Both the position numbers and the translations under genes were made by a program. From NCBI RefSeq assembly GCF_048020265.1, contig NZ_CP171843.1, forward strand, positions 2,232,001 to 2,296,000: 64,000 nucleotides of DNA. Reading direction: 5' to 3'. Source of the DNA: Limnohabitans_A sp048020265 (GTDB lineage: Bacteria > Pseudomonadota > Gammaproteobacteria > Burkholderiales > Burkholderiaceae_C). The notes under the pieces were generated by a model, which was not told the DNA's origin, searched no databases, and saw only the letters and a program-made list of their open reading frames with translations. Shown here piece after piece: positions 25,272 to 34,544 of this stretch; the stretch's first letter is position 1, and each line of letters begins with the position of its first letter.

Positions 25272-26018
25272 ATGTGGCCCAAATGGTTCCAAGGGATAGG
25301 CTCAAGGCTCTGGTCGCCGCACCTCGACCCTGTTTGGGGCTGGCTACCCAGCCGCTGCGCCATTTGCCAAGGCTGGCCCCAGTCACCGCTGTGCGAAACT
25401 TGCATCAGCCGCTTTGCCCAGCCACAACACCGCTGCCAAACTTGCGCCCTGCCCTTGCCCCACCCCAGCCGGCGCTGCGGCGCTTGCCTGAAAACACCTC
25501 CACCGCTGGACCTGTGCGTGACAGCCACCACCTATGCCTGGCCTTGGGTGGACCTGATCGCCCGCTACAAATTTCAGCAGCAACCTGGCTGGGCCGGACC
25601 TTTGGCCACCCTGATGTTAAGCACCCCTTGGGCCGAAGACACGCTGGACGCGGCCGACTGGGTGCTGCCGATTCCGCTGTCAGCCCAGCGCCTGGCCGAA
25701 CGCGGTTACAACCAGTCCTGGCTGCTGGCACGCCAATTGAGTCCAAACAAAGCCGACGCCCAATTGCTGCTGCGCACCCGCGATACACCTTCGCAGCGCA
25801 CCCTGCCCCGAGCCGAGCGTCTGGCCAATCTGGTGGGCGCTTTCGCGGTAGAGCCCTTGCGGGCCTCGCAGTTGCACGGCAAAAAGGTGGTCTTGGTCGA
25901 CGATGTGATGACCAGCGGTGCGTCGCTACACACCGCAGCCCGGGTGCTGCGCGAGGCGGGGGCTGCGCAGGTCAGCGCCCTGGTGCTGGCGCGCACCGAA
26001 GCTGGGGGCGACGCCTGA
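25272..26018 (+). CDS. comF: ComF family phosphoribosyltransferase-like protein
   Basis: 248 residues from the ATG at 25272 (MWPKWFQGIG). An N-terminal zinc ribbon has Cys29, Cys32, Cys41, Cys44 and further pairs (CQTC, CGAC). The PRT domain follows, with the PRPP loop VVLVDDVMTSGAS near the C-terminus. ComF proteins assist DNA uptake during transformation in competent bacteria, but the family is present in many non-competent ones. It is followed 22 bases later by trmL. Confidence 0.92.
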   Translation: MWPKWFQGIGSRLWSPHLDPVWGWLPSRCAICQGWPQSPLCETCISRFAQPQHRCQTCALPLPHPSRRCGACLKTPPPLDLCVTATTYAWPWVDLIARYKFQQQPGWAGPLATLMLSTPWAEDTLDAADWVLPIPLSAQRLAERGYNQSWLLARQLSPNKADAQLLLRTRDTPSQRTLPRAERLANLVGAFAVEPLRASQLHGKKVVLVDDVMTSGASLHTAARVLREAGAAQVSALVLARTEAGGDA

Positions 26019-26040
26019 ATGCCGAGGCACAATACCGGAC

Positions 26041-26538
26041 ATGTTCCATATCGTCCTGGTTGAGCCCGAAATCCCGCCGAACACCGGCAACGTCATCCGC
26101 TTGGCCGCCAACACCGGCTGCACACTGCACCTGATCGAGCCCCTGGGTTTTTCGATGGACGACAAGCACATGCGCCGTGCGGGTCTGGACTACCACGAGT
26201 ACGCCGACTTGCGCCACCACGCCGACTGGGCCAGTTTTCTGGCACACGAACAACCCGACCCCAAGCGCATGTTTGCCCTGACCACACGCGGCAGCCGCGC
26301 TGCGCACGGCGTGGCTTTTGCACCTGGCGACTGGCTGGTATTTGGCTCTGAAACCCGGGGCCTGTCGCCCGAGTTGCGTGAACAGTTCGCCACAGCCCAG
26401 CGCATCAAACTGCCCATGCGCGAGGGCCAGCGCAGCCTGAACCTGTCGAACGCGGTGGCGGTGACCGTGTTCGAAGCCTGGCGGCAAAACGGCTTTACCG
26501 AGGCCAGCCCGGCACCGGGCCTGCCGACTCAGGCGTAA
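26041..26538 (+). CDS. trmL: tRNA (cytidine/uridine-34 2'-O)-methyltransferase TrmL
   Basis: 165 residues, a minimal SPOUT methyltransferase made almost only of the knotted domain: MFHIVLVEPEIPPNTGNVIR at the start, GSETRGLSPE in the middle and RSLNLSNAVAVTVFE at the knot. It methylates the wobble ribose of certain tRNA-Leu species. The real ATG is at 26041; the longer frame from 25918 lies within comF. Its last 10 bases overlap the end of the convergent MaoC-type gene. Confidence 0.95.
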   Translation: MFHIVLVEPEIPPNTGNVIRLAANTGCTLHLIEPLGFSMDDKHMRRAGLDYHEYADLRHHADWASFLAHEQPDPKRMFALTTRGSRAAHGVAFAPGDWLVFGSETRGLSPELREQFATAQRIKLPMREGQRSLNLSNAVAVTVFEAWRQNGFTEASPAPGLPTQA

Positions 26539-26984
26539 ATGCGCACCAGCGACTCGGCCGCACACACCGGTTTGTCGCTGCCTTCGCGCTCCACCGTTAC
26601 GTTCCACTGCAGCTGCAAGCCGTTGCCTTCAATGGGCGTGGCCGAGTGCAAATGCAGGTGCGCGCGCAAACGGCTGCCCACCGGCACCGGCGCCATGAAA
26701 CGCACCTTGTTCAGGCCATAGTTGACCCCCATGCGGGCCGACGAAACCACAATGGTTTTGTCAAAGAACTGCGACAACAGGGACAAGGTCAGGAAGCCGT
26801 GCGCAATGGGCGCGCCAAATGGGCCCTGCTTGGACCGCTCCACATCGACGTGGATCCACTGGTGGTCGCCCGTGGCCTCGGCGAACTGGTTAACCTGTTG
26901 CTGGGTGATGGTCACCCACTCGGTTGCGGCCACATCCTGGCCGACGCAAGCGGCCAAATCGGCCAATGTTTGAAATGTTTTCAT
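26529..26984 (-). CDS. MaoC family dehydratase ((R)-enoyl-CoA hydratase-like)
   Basis: A 151-residue single hot-dog domain with the hydratase-2 signature ATGDHQWIHVD (about 37-47), including the catalytic Asp/His pair, and GAPIAHGFLTLSLLS. Such enzymes hydrate trans-2-enoyl-CoA to (R)-3-hydroxyacyl-CoA. Whether it serves polyhydroxyalkanoate supply or another pathway cannot be told. It overlaps trmL tail-to-tail. Confidence 0.88.
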   Translation of the reverse strand: MKTFQTLADLAACVGQDVAATEWVTITQQQVNQFAEATGDHQWIHVDVERSKQGPFGAPIAHGFLTLSLLSQFFDKTIVVSSARMGVNYGLNKVRFMAPVPVGSRLRAHLHLHSATPIEGNGLQLQWNVTVEREGSDKPVCAAESLVRIYA

Positions 26985-27080
26985 TCGGTGACTTTATTCA
27001 CCTTGCAAAAGCCGGGCTGTCGACGAAGAGACACCACTTTGCGGTATGGTGAAAAACGACAACCACCACCCCTCTACCGC

Positions 27081-29072
27081 ATGCCCTCTCCACCGACCCT
27101 GCTGAGCCTTACACAACAACTGATGCAACTGCCCCACAGGGTCGACCGTCACCTGTGGCTCAACGATGTGATCCAGTGGGTGCGTGGTGACCAGCAATCG
27201 CCCGGGGAAGCGGCGGCCCGGCTGGGCCTGCTGGTCGACGCCTTGCTAGCCCGCCCCGACTTGACGGCCGCCTGGCAAAGCTGGTGGCAGGCGTTTTTGG
27301 ACGACACCGATCCCACGCCTTTGCTGGCCGACTTGGGTTTTGCACCGCGCACGGCGTTCATCAGCGACCTGGGCCAGCGCCTGCGCATGAAGCTGTTGCC
27401 CGCCACCCCCGACACAGGCGATCTGGGTGCACTGTTTCTGTTTCTGCAGCCAGAACCCTTTGATGTGCAATGGTTGCAAGCTCTGGACGAGCACACGCTG
27501 GGCGGTTTGACGCGGCTGATGCTGCCCCAGGCCCCTGCGCAAGCCCCGCCGGCGTTGCAAGAGAATCTGATGGACGCGCTGACCTATTGCGTGGGCCAGA
27601 TCAATGCCACCGGTCACTCGGCCGAAATCCGCACCCGAATGAGCAGTCGGGACGAAAACACCCGGCCGTTTCACGATTTACCAATGGCGCTGGAAGTGTT
27701 TCGCCAGGCCTTGCAGCAACATGGCCCGCACAGTCAAGCCTGCCAAACGGCCGCACAAGCCCTCAAGCTGCAACTCGACCATTGCAGGCATGCGGCCTAC
27801 ACCGTGTATGCCCACCTGCAGGAACACGGCATTTCGGTGGGCATCGTGTTCCGGCTGCGGCAGTTGCGGCATCTGGTGATCCGCTGCAAATACCTGATGG
27901 AAGCCTTGCTCACGCACGAGCCCATCCCGGCCATGCTGGCTTTGCTGGCGCACCTGGCGCAGGTCTGCCACGACAGCCGCAGCATCCGCAGCCTGTGGGC
28001 AGCCAACAGCCACATGCTGGCCGAAAAAGTGGCGCAGCGCAGCGCTGAAAACGGTGAACACTACATCACCCGCAACGCTGTGGAATACCGGCGCATGCTG
28101 GGCAAGGCCTTGGGCGGTGGCGCGGTCATCGGCCTGACCACCTGGGCCAAATTCGCGATCGTGGGTCTGGCCCTCTCCCCTTTCTGGGCGGGCCTGGCCG
28201 CAGGCACCAACTACGCGGTGTCGTTTGTGCTGGTCATGCTGCTGCACTGGACAGTGGCCACCAAACAACCGGCCGTGACAGCGCCTGCCATGGCCGCCAA
28301 ACTCAAATCCATCGACAACGACGAGGGCGTGCAAGGCTTTGTAGACGAAGTGGCCCACCTGTTCAGGTCCCAGATCGCGGCCATTTTGGGCAACCTGCTG
28401 GCCGTGGTGCCCATGGTGTTGCTGATTTGCCTGGCGCTGACCCAGCTCGGACTGGCCCCCATGGCCAACGAGGCCGAAGCCCGGTATGTGTTGTCTTCGG
28501 TCAGTTTGCTGGGCCCCACGGCCTTGTTCGCCGCCTTCACAGGCGTGCTGCTGTTTGCCTCCAGCATCGTCGCAGGCTGGGTGGAAAACGCTTTTGTGCT
28601 GCACCAGCTGGGCTCGGCTTTGCGCTACCACCCGCGTCTGCGCCGCTGGATCGGGGTGCAGCGGGCAGAGCGCTTGGGTCTGTATCTGCAAAGCCATGTT
28701 TCAGGCCTGGCCGCCAACATCTCGCTGGGCTTGATGCTCGGGCTGGTGCCAGTCATTGCCCAATTTTTTGGACTGGGTCTGGACGTCCGGCACGTGACCC
28801 TCTCGGCCGGTCAAATCGCCGCGGCAGCGTTCACGCTGGGTCTGCCCGCGCTCGGCACACCGGCTTTCAGCTGGGCCTTGGCGGGTTTGCTGGTGATTGG
28901 CCCACTCAACCTGGGCGTGAGTTTTTACCTGGCCTTCCGCGTGGCCTTGACCTCACAAAGTGTCAGCATGGCCAACCGGGGGCGCATCCGCCAAGCCATT
29001 GTGCAACGCATCCGCACACAACCGATGTCGTTCCTGCGGCCACCCGCACCTGCCGCGGCATCAGAGGTCTGA
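27081..29072 (+). CDS. 'Site-specific recombinase' Gcr-family polytopic membrane protein
   Basis: 663 residues from the ATG at 27081. Residues 1-340 are soluble and helical (HLWLNDVIQWVRG..., RSIRSLWAANSHMLAEKVAQRS). Residues 350-640 hold six or more membrane helices (LTTWAKFAIVGLALSPFWAG, LGNLLAVVPMVLLICLAL). The family is commonly named after the Neisseria gcr gene, but I see neither the serine-recombinase nor the tyrosine-recombinase catalytic motif, and a polytopic membrane protein is a poor candidate for DNA cleavage. The role should be regarded as unknown. Confidence 0.8.
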   Translation: MPSPPTLLSLTQQLMQLPHRVDRHLWLNDVIQWVRGDQQSPGEAAARLGLLVDALLARPDLTAAWQSWWQAFLDDTDPTPLLADLGFAPRTAFISDLGQRLRMKLLPATPDTGDLGALFLFLQPEPFDVQWLQALDEHTLGGLTRLMLPQAPAQAPPALQENLMDALTYCVGQINATGHSAEIRTRMSSRDENTRPFHDLPMALEVFRQALQQHGPHSQACQTAAQALKLQLDHCRHAAYTVYAHLQEHGISVGIVFRLRQLRHLVIRCKYLMEALLTHEPIPAMLALLAHLAQVCHDSRSIRSLWAANSHMLAEKVAQRSAENGEHYITRNAVEYRRMLGKALGGGAVIGLTTWAKFAIVGLALSPFWAGLAAGTNYAVSFVLVMLLHWTVATKQPAVTAPAMAAKLKSIDNDEGVQGFVDEVAHLFRSQIAAILGNLLAVVPMVLLICLALTQLGLAPMANEAEARYVLSSVSLLGPTALFAAFTGVLLFASSIVAGWVENAFVLHQLGSALRYHPRLRRWIGVQRAERLGLYLQSHVSGLAANISLGLMLGLVPVIAQFFGLGLDVRHVTLSAGQIAAAAFTLGLPALGTPAFSWALAGLLVIGPLNLGVSFYLAFRVALTSQSVSMANRGRIRQAIVQRIRTQPMSFLRPPAPAAASEV

Positions 29073-29672
29073 GTTCGAGGCGTCCGTGCGCATCTGCATC
29101 AGTTCGGCCCGCAAACGGGCCAATTCGGCGCGGTAGTTTTCAGCATCGCCGTAATCGGCAAAGCCGTGGTAGTGCGCATGCGTTTGCATCATGCGGCGTG
29201 CGTGCTTGATCGGGCACCAGTATTTTTCGGTCAATCCCACCACCTCACGGCCATAAGCCATCAAGCCATTGCCATACGAGCAGTAGGCGCAGTTGATTTT
29301 TTCCAGCCAGTTCAAATAGGCCAGGTGTGTGCGGTCGTACACAAAGTAATCCGAGCGCTTGACACGGGGAATGCCGCACAGGGGAAAGCACACCCATTGG
29401 TAGAGCGTGACAAAGGCGTCAAGCAGCAGCATGGGCAAGAGGACCGGATAAATGAAGGGCACACACAGCACATGCCGCCACTCGGCCGTGAGCACATAAC
29501 CGAGCAAGCCCTCCTTGAAGCGCTTTTGCTGCGCCAGCACCTCTTTTTCAAAGCGCACCTTGTGTTCTTCAAAATCGGCCTGCCACTGTTGTCGACGACT
29601 CTTGGCTTCTTGCTCAATGGCCGCTTCCAGCTGCTGAATGCGGTCCAGAAATTCCTGAATTTTGGGGTTCAT
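29061..29672 (-). CDS. Conserved protein of unknown function with Cys/His-rich C-terminus
   Basis: 203 residues: an N-terminal coiled coil (about 1-52, rich in Glu, Gln, Lys), a hydrophobic stretch (about 72-95, VPFIYPVLLPMLLLDAF) and a C-terminal part with INCAYCSYGNG, YWCPIKHARR and HAHYHGFADYGD. The CxxC, the later Cys and the His cluster look like a metal site. I cannot assign a function. Its 3' end overlaps that of the Gcr-family gene by 12 bases. Confidence 0.75.
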   Translation of the reverse strand: MNPKIQEFLDRIQQLEAAIEQEAKSRRQQWQADFEEHKVRFEKEVLAQQKRFKEGLLGYVLTAEWRHVLCVPFIYPVLLPMLLLDAFVTLYQWVCFPLCGIPRVKRSDYFVYDRTHLAYLNWLEKINCAYCSYGNGLMAYGREVVGLTEKYWCPIKHARRMMQTHAHYHGFADYGDAENYRAELARLRAELMQMRTDASNSDL

Positions 29673-29772
29673 GGGGCCTCCTAGGGCGAACGCAGATGGA
29701 CAAAGGGCGAGGCCATCGGCTTCACTTGACTTGCGTCAAAACGCGCCCGCATGAGCACCCGCAAACTGAGCG

Positions 29773-32484
29773 ATGACCATGGCAATCGATCATCCACCCG
29801 ATCACCTTAACACCGCACAAGGCTTGACCACAGCCCAAGCCCAAGTGCGGCTGGCCGCGGATGGCCCCAACGAAGTGGCGCAGGGCACGCGTCGCTCCGT
29901 TTGGCGACGCCTGGCCGACATGCTGCGCCAACCCATGTTCGCCTTGCTGGTTGCGGCAGCACTGCTGTACATGCTGCTGGGCGACCTGACCGAAGGTCTG
30001 ACGCTGTCGGTCTTTGTCTTGGCCGTGCTGGTGCTGAGTTTTTACCAGGAGGGGAAATCCGAAGCTGCCATTGAGGCCCTGCGCCAGCTCACACAAGCCC
30101 AGGCCCGTGTGCTGCGGGACGGCCAAACACAGCTGATTCCCGCCAGCGACGTCGTGGCAGGCGACTGTTTGCTGCTGTCAGAAGGCGACCGGGTGGCCGC
30201 AGACGGCTGGCTGCTGCAGGCCAGCAACCTGCAAATGGACGAATCCCTGTTGACGGGCGAATCGGTGGCCGTGGACAAAAGCCCGCTGGAGCCACAGCCA
30301 GGCGGCTCAGGGTCGCCAATGCCCAAGCCGCCACCCCACGCCTGCGTGCATGGCGGCACGTTTGTTGTGCGCGGCAGCGGCCAGGTGCGGGTCACGGCCA
30401 CCGGCATGCGCAGCCAGATCGGACAAATTGGTCTGTCATTGGGCCAGGTACAAGAAGCCGACACCCCCTTGCAACAACAGACCGCCCGATTGGTCCAGGT
30501 GCTGGCCAGTCTGGTGGCGGTGCTCTGCGTGGTGATGGTGCTGACCCTGGTCTGGCGCACCGGTCAATGGGTGCCCGCTTTGCTGTCGGGCATCGCGCTG
30601 GCCATGGCCATCCTGCCCGAAGAGTATTCCGTGGTCCTCACGCTGTTTCCGGCCATGGGTGCGCGTCGCCTGACGCGTGAGGGCGTGCTCACCCGGCACA
30701 TCAACGCCATCGAAACCCTGGGGGCCATCAGCGTTTTGTGCACCGACAAAACCGGCACCCTGACGCAAAACCGCATGACCGTGACCGCACTGGCCGTGCC
30801 CCGGGAGGCTGGCAGTTCAGAGCCTGGCGAGGTGCTGCAATGGCGCACACCCGCACTGGGCCAGGCGTCGTCCACGCCGGCCGCAACCGCTGCACCACTC
30901 TCAACGGCTTTTCACCCCTTGATCGAGCACGCCATTCTGGCCAGTGCCCCCACACCTTTCGACCCAATGGAGACCGCCTTCCATGCGATGGGCAAAGACC
31001 ATCTGAGCGAGACCGATCGGACTTTTGGCGAGGGCCAGCTGGTGCAAACCTACGCCCTCAGCCCCAGGCTCAAAGCCATGTCGCATGTCTGGCGGTTCGA
31101 CCCGGATGACCCGCATGTGGTCTCGGTCAAAGGGGCCCCCGAAGCCGTCATGGACCTGTGCCACCTGAGCTCGGGTGCACGCGCGCACTGGCTGGCCTGC
31201 GTGGCAGACATGGCCGCACAGGGCTTGCGCGTACTGGCGGTGGCACACAGCCGATTTGAAGGCCAAAGCTACCCCGACACCCCGCACGACTTTGACTTTG
31301 AATGGCTGGGCCTGATCGGGCTGACCGACCCCTTGCGCCCCGAAATCCCTCAGGCCATGGCCGACTGCCAGTCGGCCGGCATTCAGGTCATTGTGATCAC
31401 GGGCGACTTCCCGGCCACAGCGCGCGAAATCGCCCGGCAAGCCGGACTGCCCGAGGGTGAAACCCTGACCGGTGATGTTCTGGAAGGCCTGGATGAAGCC
31501 GCTTTGCGCGAGCGGCTGCGCCACGTCACCGTCTGCGCACGCATCTCGCCGCACCAGAAACTGCGCATCGTGCAGGCGCTGCAGGCGCAGGGTCAGGTGG
31601 TGGCCATGACGGGCGATGGTGTGAACGACGCCCCGGCCCTGAAGGCCGCCCACGTGGGCATCGCCATGGGCGCACGGGGCACCGACGTAGCCCGCGAAGC
31701 CGCCGACCTGGTGCTGGTGGACGACAACTTCGCCTCGATCGTTCGGGGCATCCGTTTGGGCCGACGCATTTTTGGCAACCTGCAAAAGTCGATGCAGTAC
31801 ATCTTTGCCATCCACATCCCGATCGCGGGCATGGCCTTGGTGCCCATGCTGATGGGCTGGCCACCGCTGATGCTGCCCTTGCATGTGGCCTTGCTGGAGC
31901 TGGTGATTGACCCGGCCTGCTCGCTGGCCTTCGAGAACGAGCCCGCCCCGGCCAACGTGATGCAGCAAGCACCCCGCGATACCCGCGCGGCCCTGTTTGG
32001 CGCTCGAACCATCGGCCTGGCCTTGGGACAAGGACTGGCCGTGCTGGCCTGTGTGGCCCTGACGTACGCCATCGCCAAGCTCTGGCCTGACGCAGGCGAG
32101 GCGTTCCTCATGCCGTGGGCACCTGCGCTGGATGCGGTGCCATTGAGTGTGGTTTTGAGCGAAGCGCAAATCCGCGCCATGCTGTTCATCACGCTGATCA
32201 CTGGCAATGCCGCCTTGATCCTGTCCAACCGTGCGGGCGGTGGTCAGTTCTGGCGCAGCTTGCGCACACCCAACGCCGTGGCCTACGGGGTGATCGCCCT
32301 GGCCGGTTTTTTTCTGGCATTGGCCATCCATTGGCCCTGGCTCTCTGGCCCGCTTCAGTTTGAGCCCCTGCCGCTGTGGCCGCTGCTGATCGCAGTCGCT
32401 TCAGGTGTGCTCAGCGGTGTCGGCGTCTCCGTTTTGCACTGGACCCTGAACGCAGGGCAGCGGCCAGCCCTGGTTCCTCGCTGA
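29773..32484 (+). CDS. P-type cation-transporting ATPase with PEEYS motif
   Basis: 903 residues. It has the phosphorylation motif DKTGTLTQ (Asp325), the actuator TGES (LLTGESVAVDK), the hinge TGDGVNDAPALKAA and about ten membrane helices, an overall P2A/Ca2+-ATPase-like plan. In the fourth helix the usual PEGLP is replaced by PEEYS (282-286), as in a bacterial subgroup with PEE[FY] at this position, so ion specificity should not be assumed to be calcium. It stands alone; the histidine kinase downstream is convergent. Confidence 0.9.
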   Translation: MTMAIDHPPDHLNTAQGLTTAQAQVRLAADGPNEVAQGTRRSVWRRLADMLRQPMFALLVAAALLYMLLGDLTEGLTLSVFVLAVLVLSFYQEGKSEAAIEALRQLTQAQARVLRDGQTQLIPASDVVAGDCLLLSEGDRVAADGWLLQASNLQMDESLLTGESVAVDKSPLEPQPGGSGSPMPKPPPHACVHGGTFVVRGSGQVRVTATGMRSQIGQIGLSLGQVQEADTPLQQQTARLVQVLASLVAVLCVVMVLTLVWRTGQWVPALLSGIALAMAILPEEYSVVLTLFPAMGARRLTREGVLTRHINAIETLGAISVLCTDKTGTLTQNRMTVTALAVPREAGSSEPGEVLQWRTPALGQASSTPAATAAPLSTAFHPLIEHAILASAPTPFDPMETAFHAMGKDHLSETDRTFGEGQLVQTYALSPRLKAMSHVWRFDPDDPHVVSVKGAPEAVMDLCHLSSGARAHWLACVADMAAQGLRVLAVAHSRFEGQSYPDTPHDFDFEWLGLIGLTDPLRPEIPQAMADCQSAGIQVIVITGDFPATAREIARQAGLPEGETLTGDVLEGLDEAALRERLRHVTVCARISPHQKLRIVQALQAQGQVVAMTGDGVNDAPALKAAHVGIAMGARGTDVAREAADLVLVDDNFASIVRGIRLGRRIFGNLQKSMQYIFAIHIPIAGMALVPMLMGWPPLMLPLHVALLELVIDPACSLAFENEPAPANVMQQAPRDTRAALFGARTIGLALGQGLAVLACVALTYAIAKLWPDAGEAFLMPWAPALDAVPLSVVLSEAQIRAMLFITLITGNAALILSNRAGGGQFWRSLRTPNAVAYGVIALAGFFLALAIHWPWLSGPLQFEPLPLWPLLIAVASGVLSGVGVSVLHWTLNAGQRPALVPR

Positions 32485-32515
32485 GCCGCTGCGCAAACGA
32501 GGTCTGGCATTTCGG

Positions 32516-33850
32516 CTAGGTAGCAGGCCAGCGCACGACGACGCTCAACCCACCCAAATCTGTGCTGTGCCCCAACGTCACCTGCAAGTGGTAGCGCTGG
32601 GCCAAGCGCCGAACAATCGACCACCCCAACCCACTGCCATCTGCGCCGTTGCCGGGGACCCGAAAGAAACGGTCCCCCAGTCGGTCCAGATCGGCAGGAC
32701 TCAAACCCGGACCACTGTCTTCGACACTGAGGCATGGAACAGGCAATGCTTCCCAACGCACACGCACCTGTGCACCCACCGGGCTGTAGCGCTGGGCGTT
32801 GTCCACCAGGTTGCCCACCAGCACACCCACCAGGCCTGGCGGCATGGGCACAAGCAAGGAAGCGGGTGCGTCAAAACTCAAGATTTGCTGTTTGGCCCGT
32901 GCCTGCGGACCCAGGTCCGCCAACAGGGCCTGGGTGTCAGCGACGGCATCGCTGACCTCTGCGCCCTGCGCGGCATCGTCAGCATCGAGTCGGGCCAACT
33001 GCAAGAGCTGGGTCACCAGCCGTGTGGCACGGTCACACCCCCGCAACACGGCATCCAGGGCCATCTGGCGATCGCTGTCGGAATCGGTTCCACGCGCCAC
33101 TTGTGCCTGCATGCGAATGGCCGCAATCGGTGTTCGCAACTCATGCGCAGCATCGGCCGTGAAACGGCGCTCGCCATCCATTTGCTGGGCCGTCTGCTCG
33201 AACCAACGGTTCAGGGACTTGACCAGCGGTTGCACCTCGGCCGACACCTCTTCACTCAGAGGCTGGCGAGCATCGGCTGGGCGCTGCGAAACCGATTGGC
33301 TCAGCTGCCGAAGCGGCGCGAAGGACTTGAATATCGCACCCCAAATCAGGAAAGCCAAAACAGGCAAGGCCAGCAGCATGGGCACGATGGCCGACTTCAG
33401 CCCAGCTTTCAGGATGTCGTTGCGGGCCGATTGCAACTCAGCCACCATGACCTGGACATCATGCTCGCGCCCCGGCGTGGCAAAGACGCGCCAGGCTTGG
33501 TCACCGAGCCGTTGGTCGGAGATGCCGGTTTGGTCCCAAGGTGCCAAGGGGGACACGGGGGCATCAGCCGAGCGAAAAATCAGCTCTTGTTCGTGCCAGA
33601 CCTGAAAAGCGACTCGGGGCTGGTACTTGTGCAGCACGGGTGCCGTGGTGAAGTCGTCGTCGTGCTCATCGCTGGTCTGCACCGCCAGCACCGCTGCGGT
33701 TTGCGCCAGATGGGCGTCCAGCAACTCGCTGAGCTCGTGCTCGGTTTTGAGCCATGTCATGACCAGCACCAAAGTCCAGACCAGCCCGGTGACCACCAAC
33801 AGGCTGAGCGTCAGCCGCCACTGAAGGGAAGAAGGTCGCCAGATTTTCAT
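32516..33850 (-). CDS. Sensor histidine kinase linked to the SHP cytochrome cluster
   Basis: 444 residues: two membrane helices (about 13-33 and 155-175) enclosing a periplasmic sensor of about 120 residues, a HAMP-like linker, the dimerisation box DAAHELRTP with His236, and ATPase motifs (N box LVDNAQRYSP, G boxes DSGPGLS and GSGLGWSIV). It is QseC/PmrB-like. The start overlaps the response-regulator stop by 4 bases. Together with the cytochrome genes upstream it may sense redox state or an oxidant. Confidence 0.93.
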   Translation of the reverse strand: MKIWRPSSLQWRLTLSLLVVTGLVWTLVLVMTWLKTEHELSELLDAHLAQTAAVLAVQTSDEHDDDFTTAPVLHKYQPRVAFQVWHEQELIFRSADAPVSPLAPWDQTGISDQRLGDQAWRVFATPGREHDVQVMVAELQSARNDILKAGLKSAIVPMLLALPVLAFLIWGAIFKSFAPLRQLSQSVSQRPADARQPLSEEVSAEVQPLVKSLNRWFEQTAQQMDGERRFTADAAHELRTPIAAIRMQAQVARGTDSDSDRQMALDAVLRGCDRATRLVTQLLQLARLDADDAAQGAEVSDAVADTQALLADLGPQARAKQQILSFDAPASLLVPMPPGLVGVLVGNLVDNAQRYSPVGAQVRVRWEALPVPCLSVEDSGPGLSPADLDRLGDRFFRVPGNGADGSGLGWSIVRRLAQRYHLQVTLGHSTDLGGLSVVVRWPAT

Positions 33851-34515
33851 GCCTTGACTTGCTGGGGCAGCATGTAGCCCACGCCTCGCAGGGTTTCGAT
33901 CACGTCCGCATGCAGCTTCTTACGCAGGTTGTAAATGTGAACCTCGACCGTATTGCTGCTCACCTCGGTGCCCCATTGGTACAGGTGCTGCTCGATCTGT
34001 CCACGGGTGAGCACACGGCCCGCGTGCAGCATGAAAATATGCAGCACCTCGTACTCACGCAAGGACAATTCGACCGCCCGCTCGCCAAGCCATACCTGGC
34101 GCGAGGCCGGGTCCAGGCGCAAAGCCCCGGCCTCCAGAGTGGACTCTGCGACGCCGTGGGCACGGCGCACCAGTGCCCGCAAGCGCGCGGCCAGCTCCAT
34201 CAAATCCACCGGTTTGACCAGGTAGTCATCGGCACCGGCATCCAGTCCGGCGATGCGCTCGGGCACGCCGTCCCGCGCCGTCAAAATCAACACCGGGGTG
34301 GTGACTTTTTGGCGGCGCACCGCCGCCAGGCATTGCATGCCATCTTGGCGAGGCAAGCCCAGGTCGAGCACGCAGGCTTCGTACACCCCGGCCAACAGCT
34401 CACGCTCAGCCGCCACGCCGTCACGTACCCAATCCACCAAAAAGCCTTGCTGCTGCAAACCGGCTTTCAGACCGGAGCCCAGCAACTCGTCATCTTCCGC
34501 CAATAAAACGCGCAT
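33847..34515 (-). CDS. OmpR-family response regulator
   Basis: 222 residues from the ATG at 34515 (MRVLLAEDDE). It has the receiver domain with phospho-acceptor Asp51 (VLDLGLPRQDG) and Lys in YLVKPVD, then a winged-helix DNA-binding domain (LSLREYEVLHIF, SSNTVEVHIYNLRKKL). It lies between the cytochrome b561 gene (30 bases upstream) and its kinase (ATGA overlap), so it is part of the same transcript and probably autoregulates it. Confidence 0.94.
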   Translation of the reverse strand: MRVLLAEDDELLGSGLKAGLQQQGFLVDWVRDGVAAERELLAGVYEACVLDLGLPRQDGMQCLAAVRRQKVTTPVLILTARDGVPERIAGLDAGADDYLVKPVDLMELAARLRALVRRAHGVAESTLEAGALRLDPASRQVWLGERAVELSLREYEVLHIFMLHAGRVLTRGQIEQHLYQWGTEVSSNTVEVHIYNLRKKLHADVIETLRGVGYMLPQQVKA

Positions 34516-34544
34516 GTGTCCAGCCTGAATAGGGGTCTGAAAAA

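Noticed and set aside
27081..29072. Mobile-element call based on the 'recombinase' family name
   Set aside because: No terminal repeats, target duplications, or catalytic recombinase residues; it is a resident membrane protein gene.
30901..32331. 476-codon frame opposite the P-type ATPase
   Set aside because: Mirrors the codon bias of the real gene on the other strand; no domain, no ribosome site.
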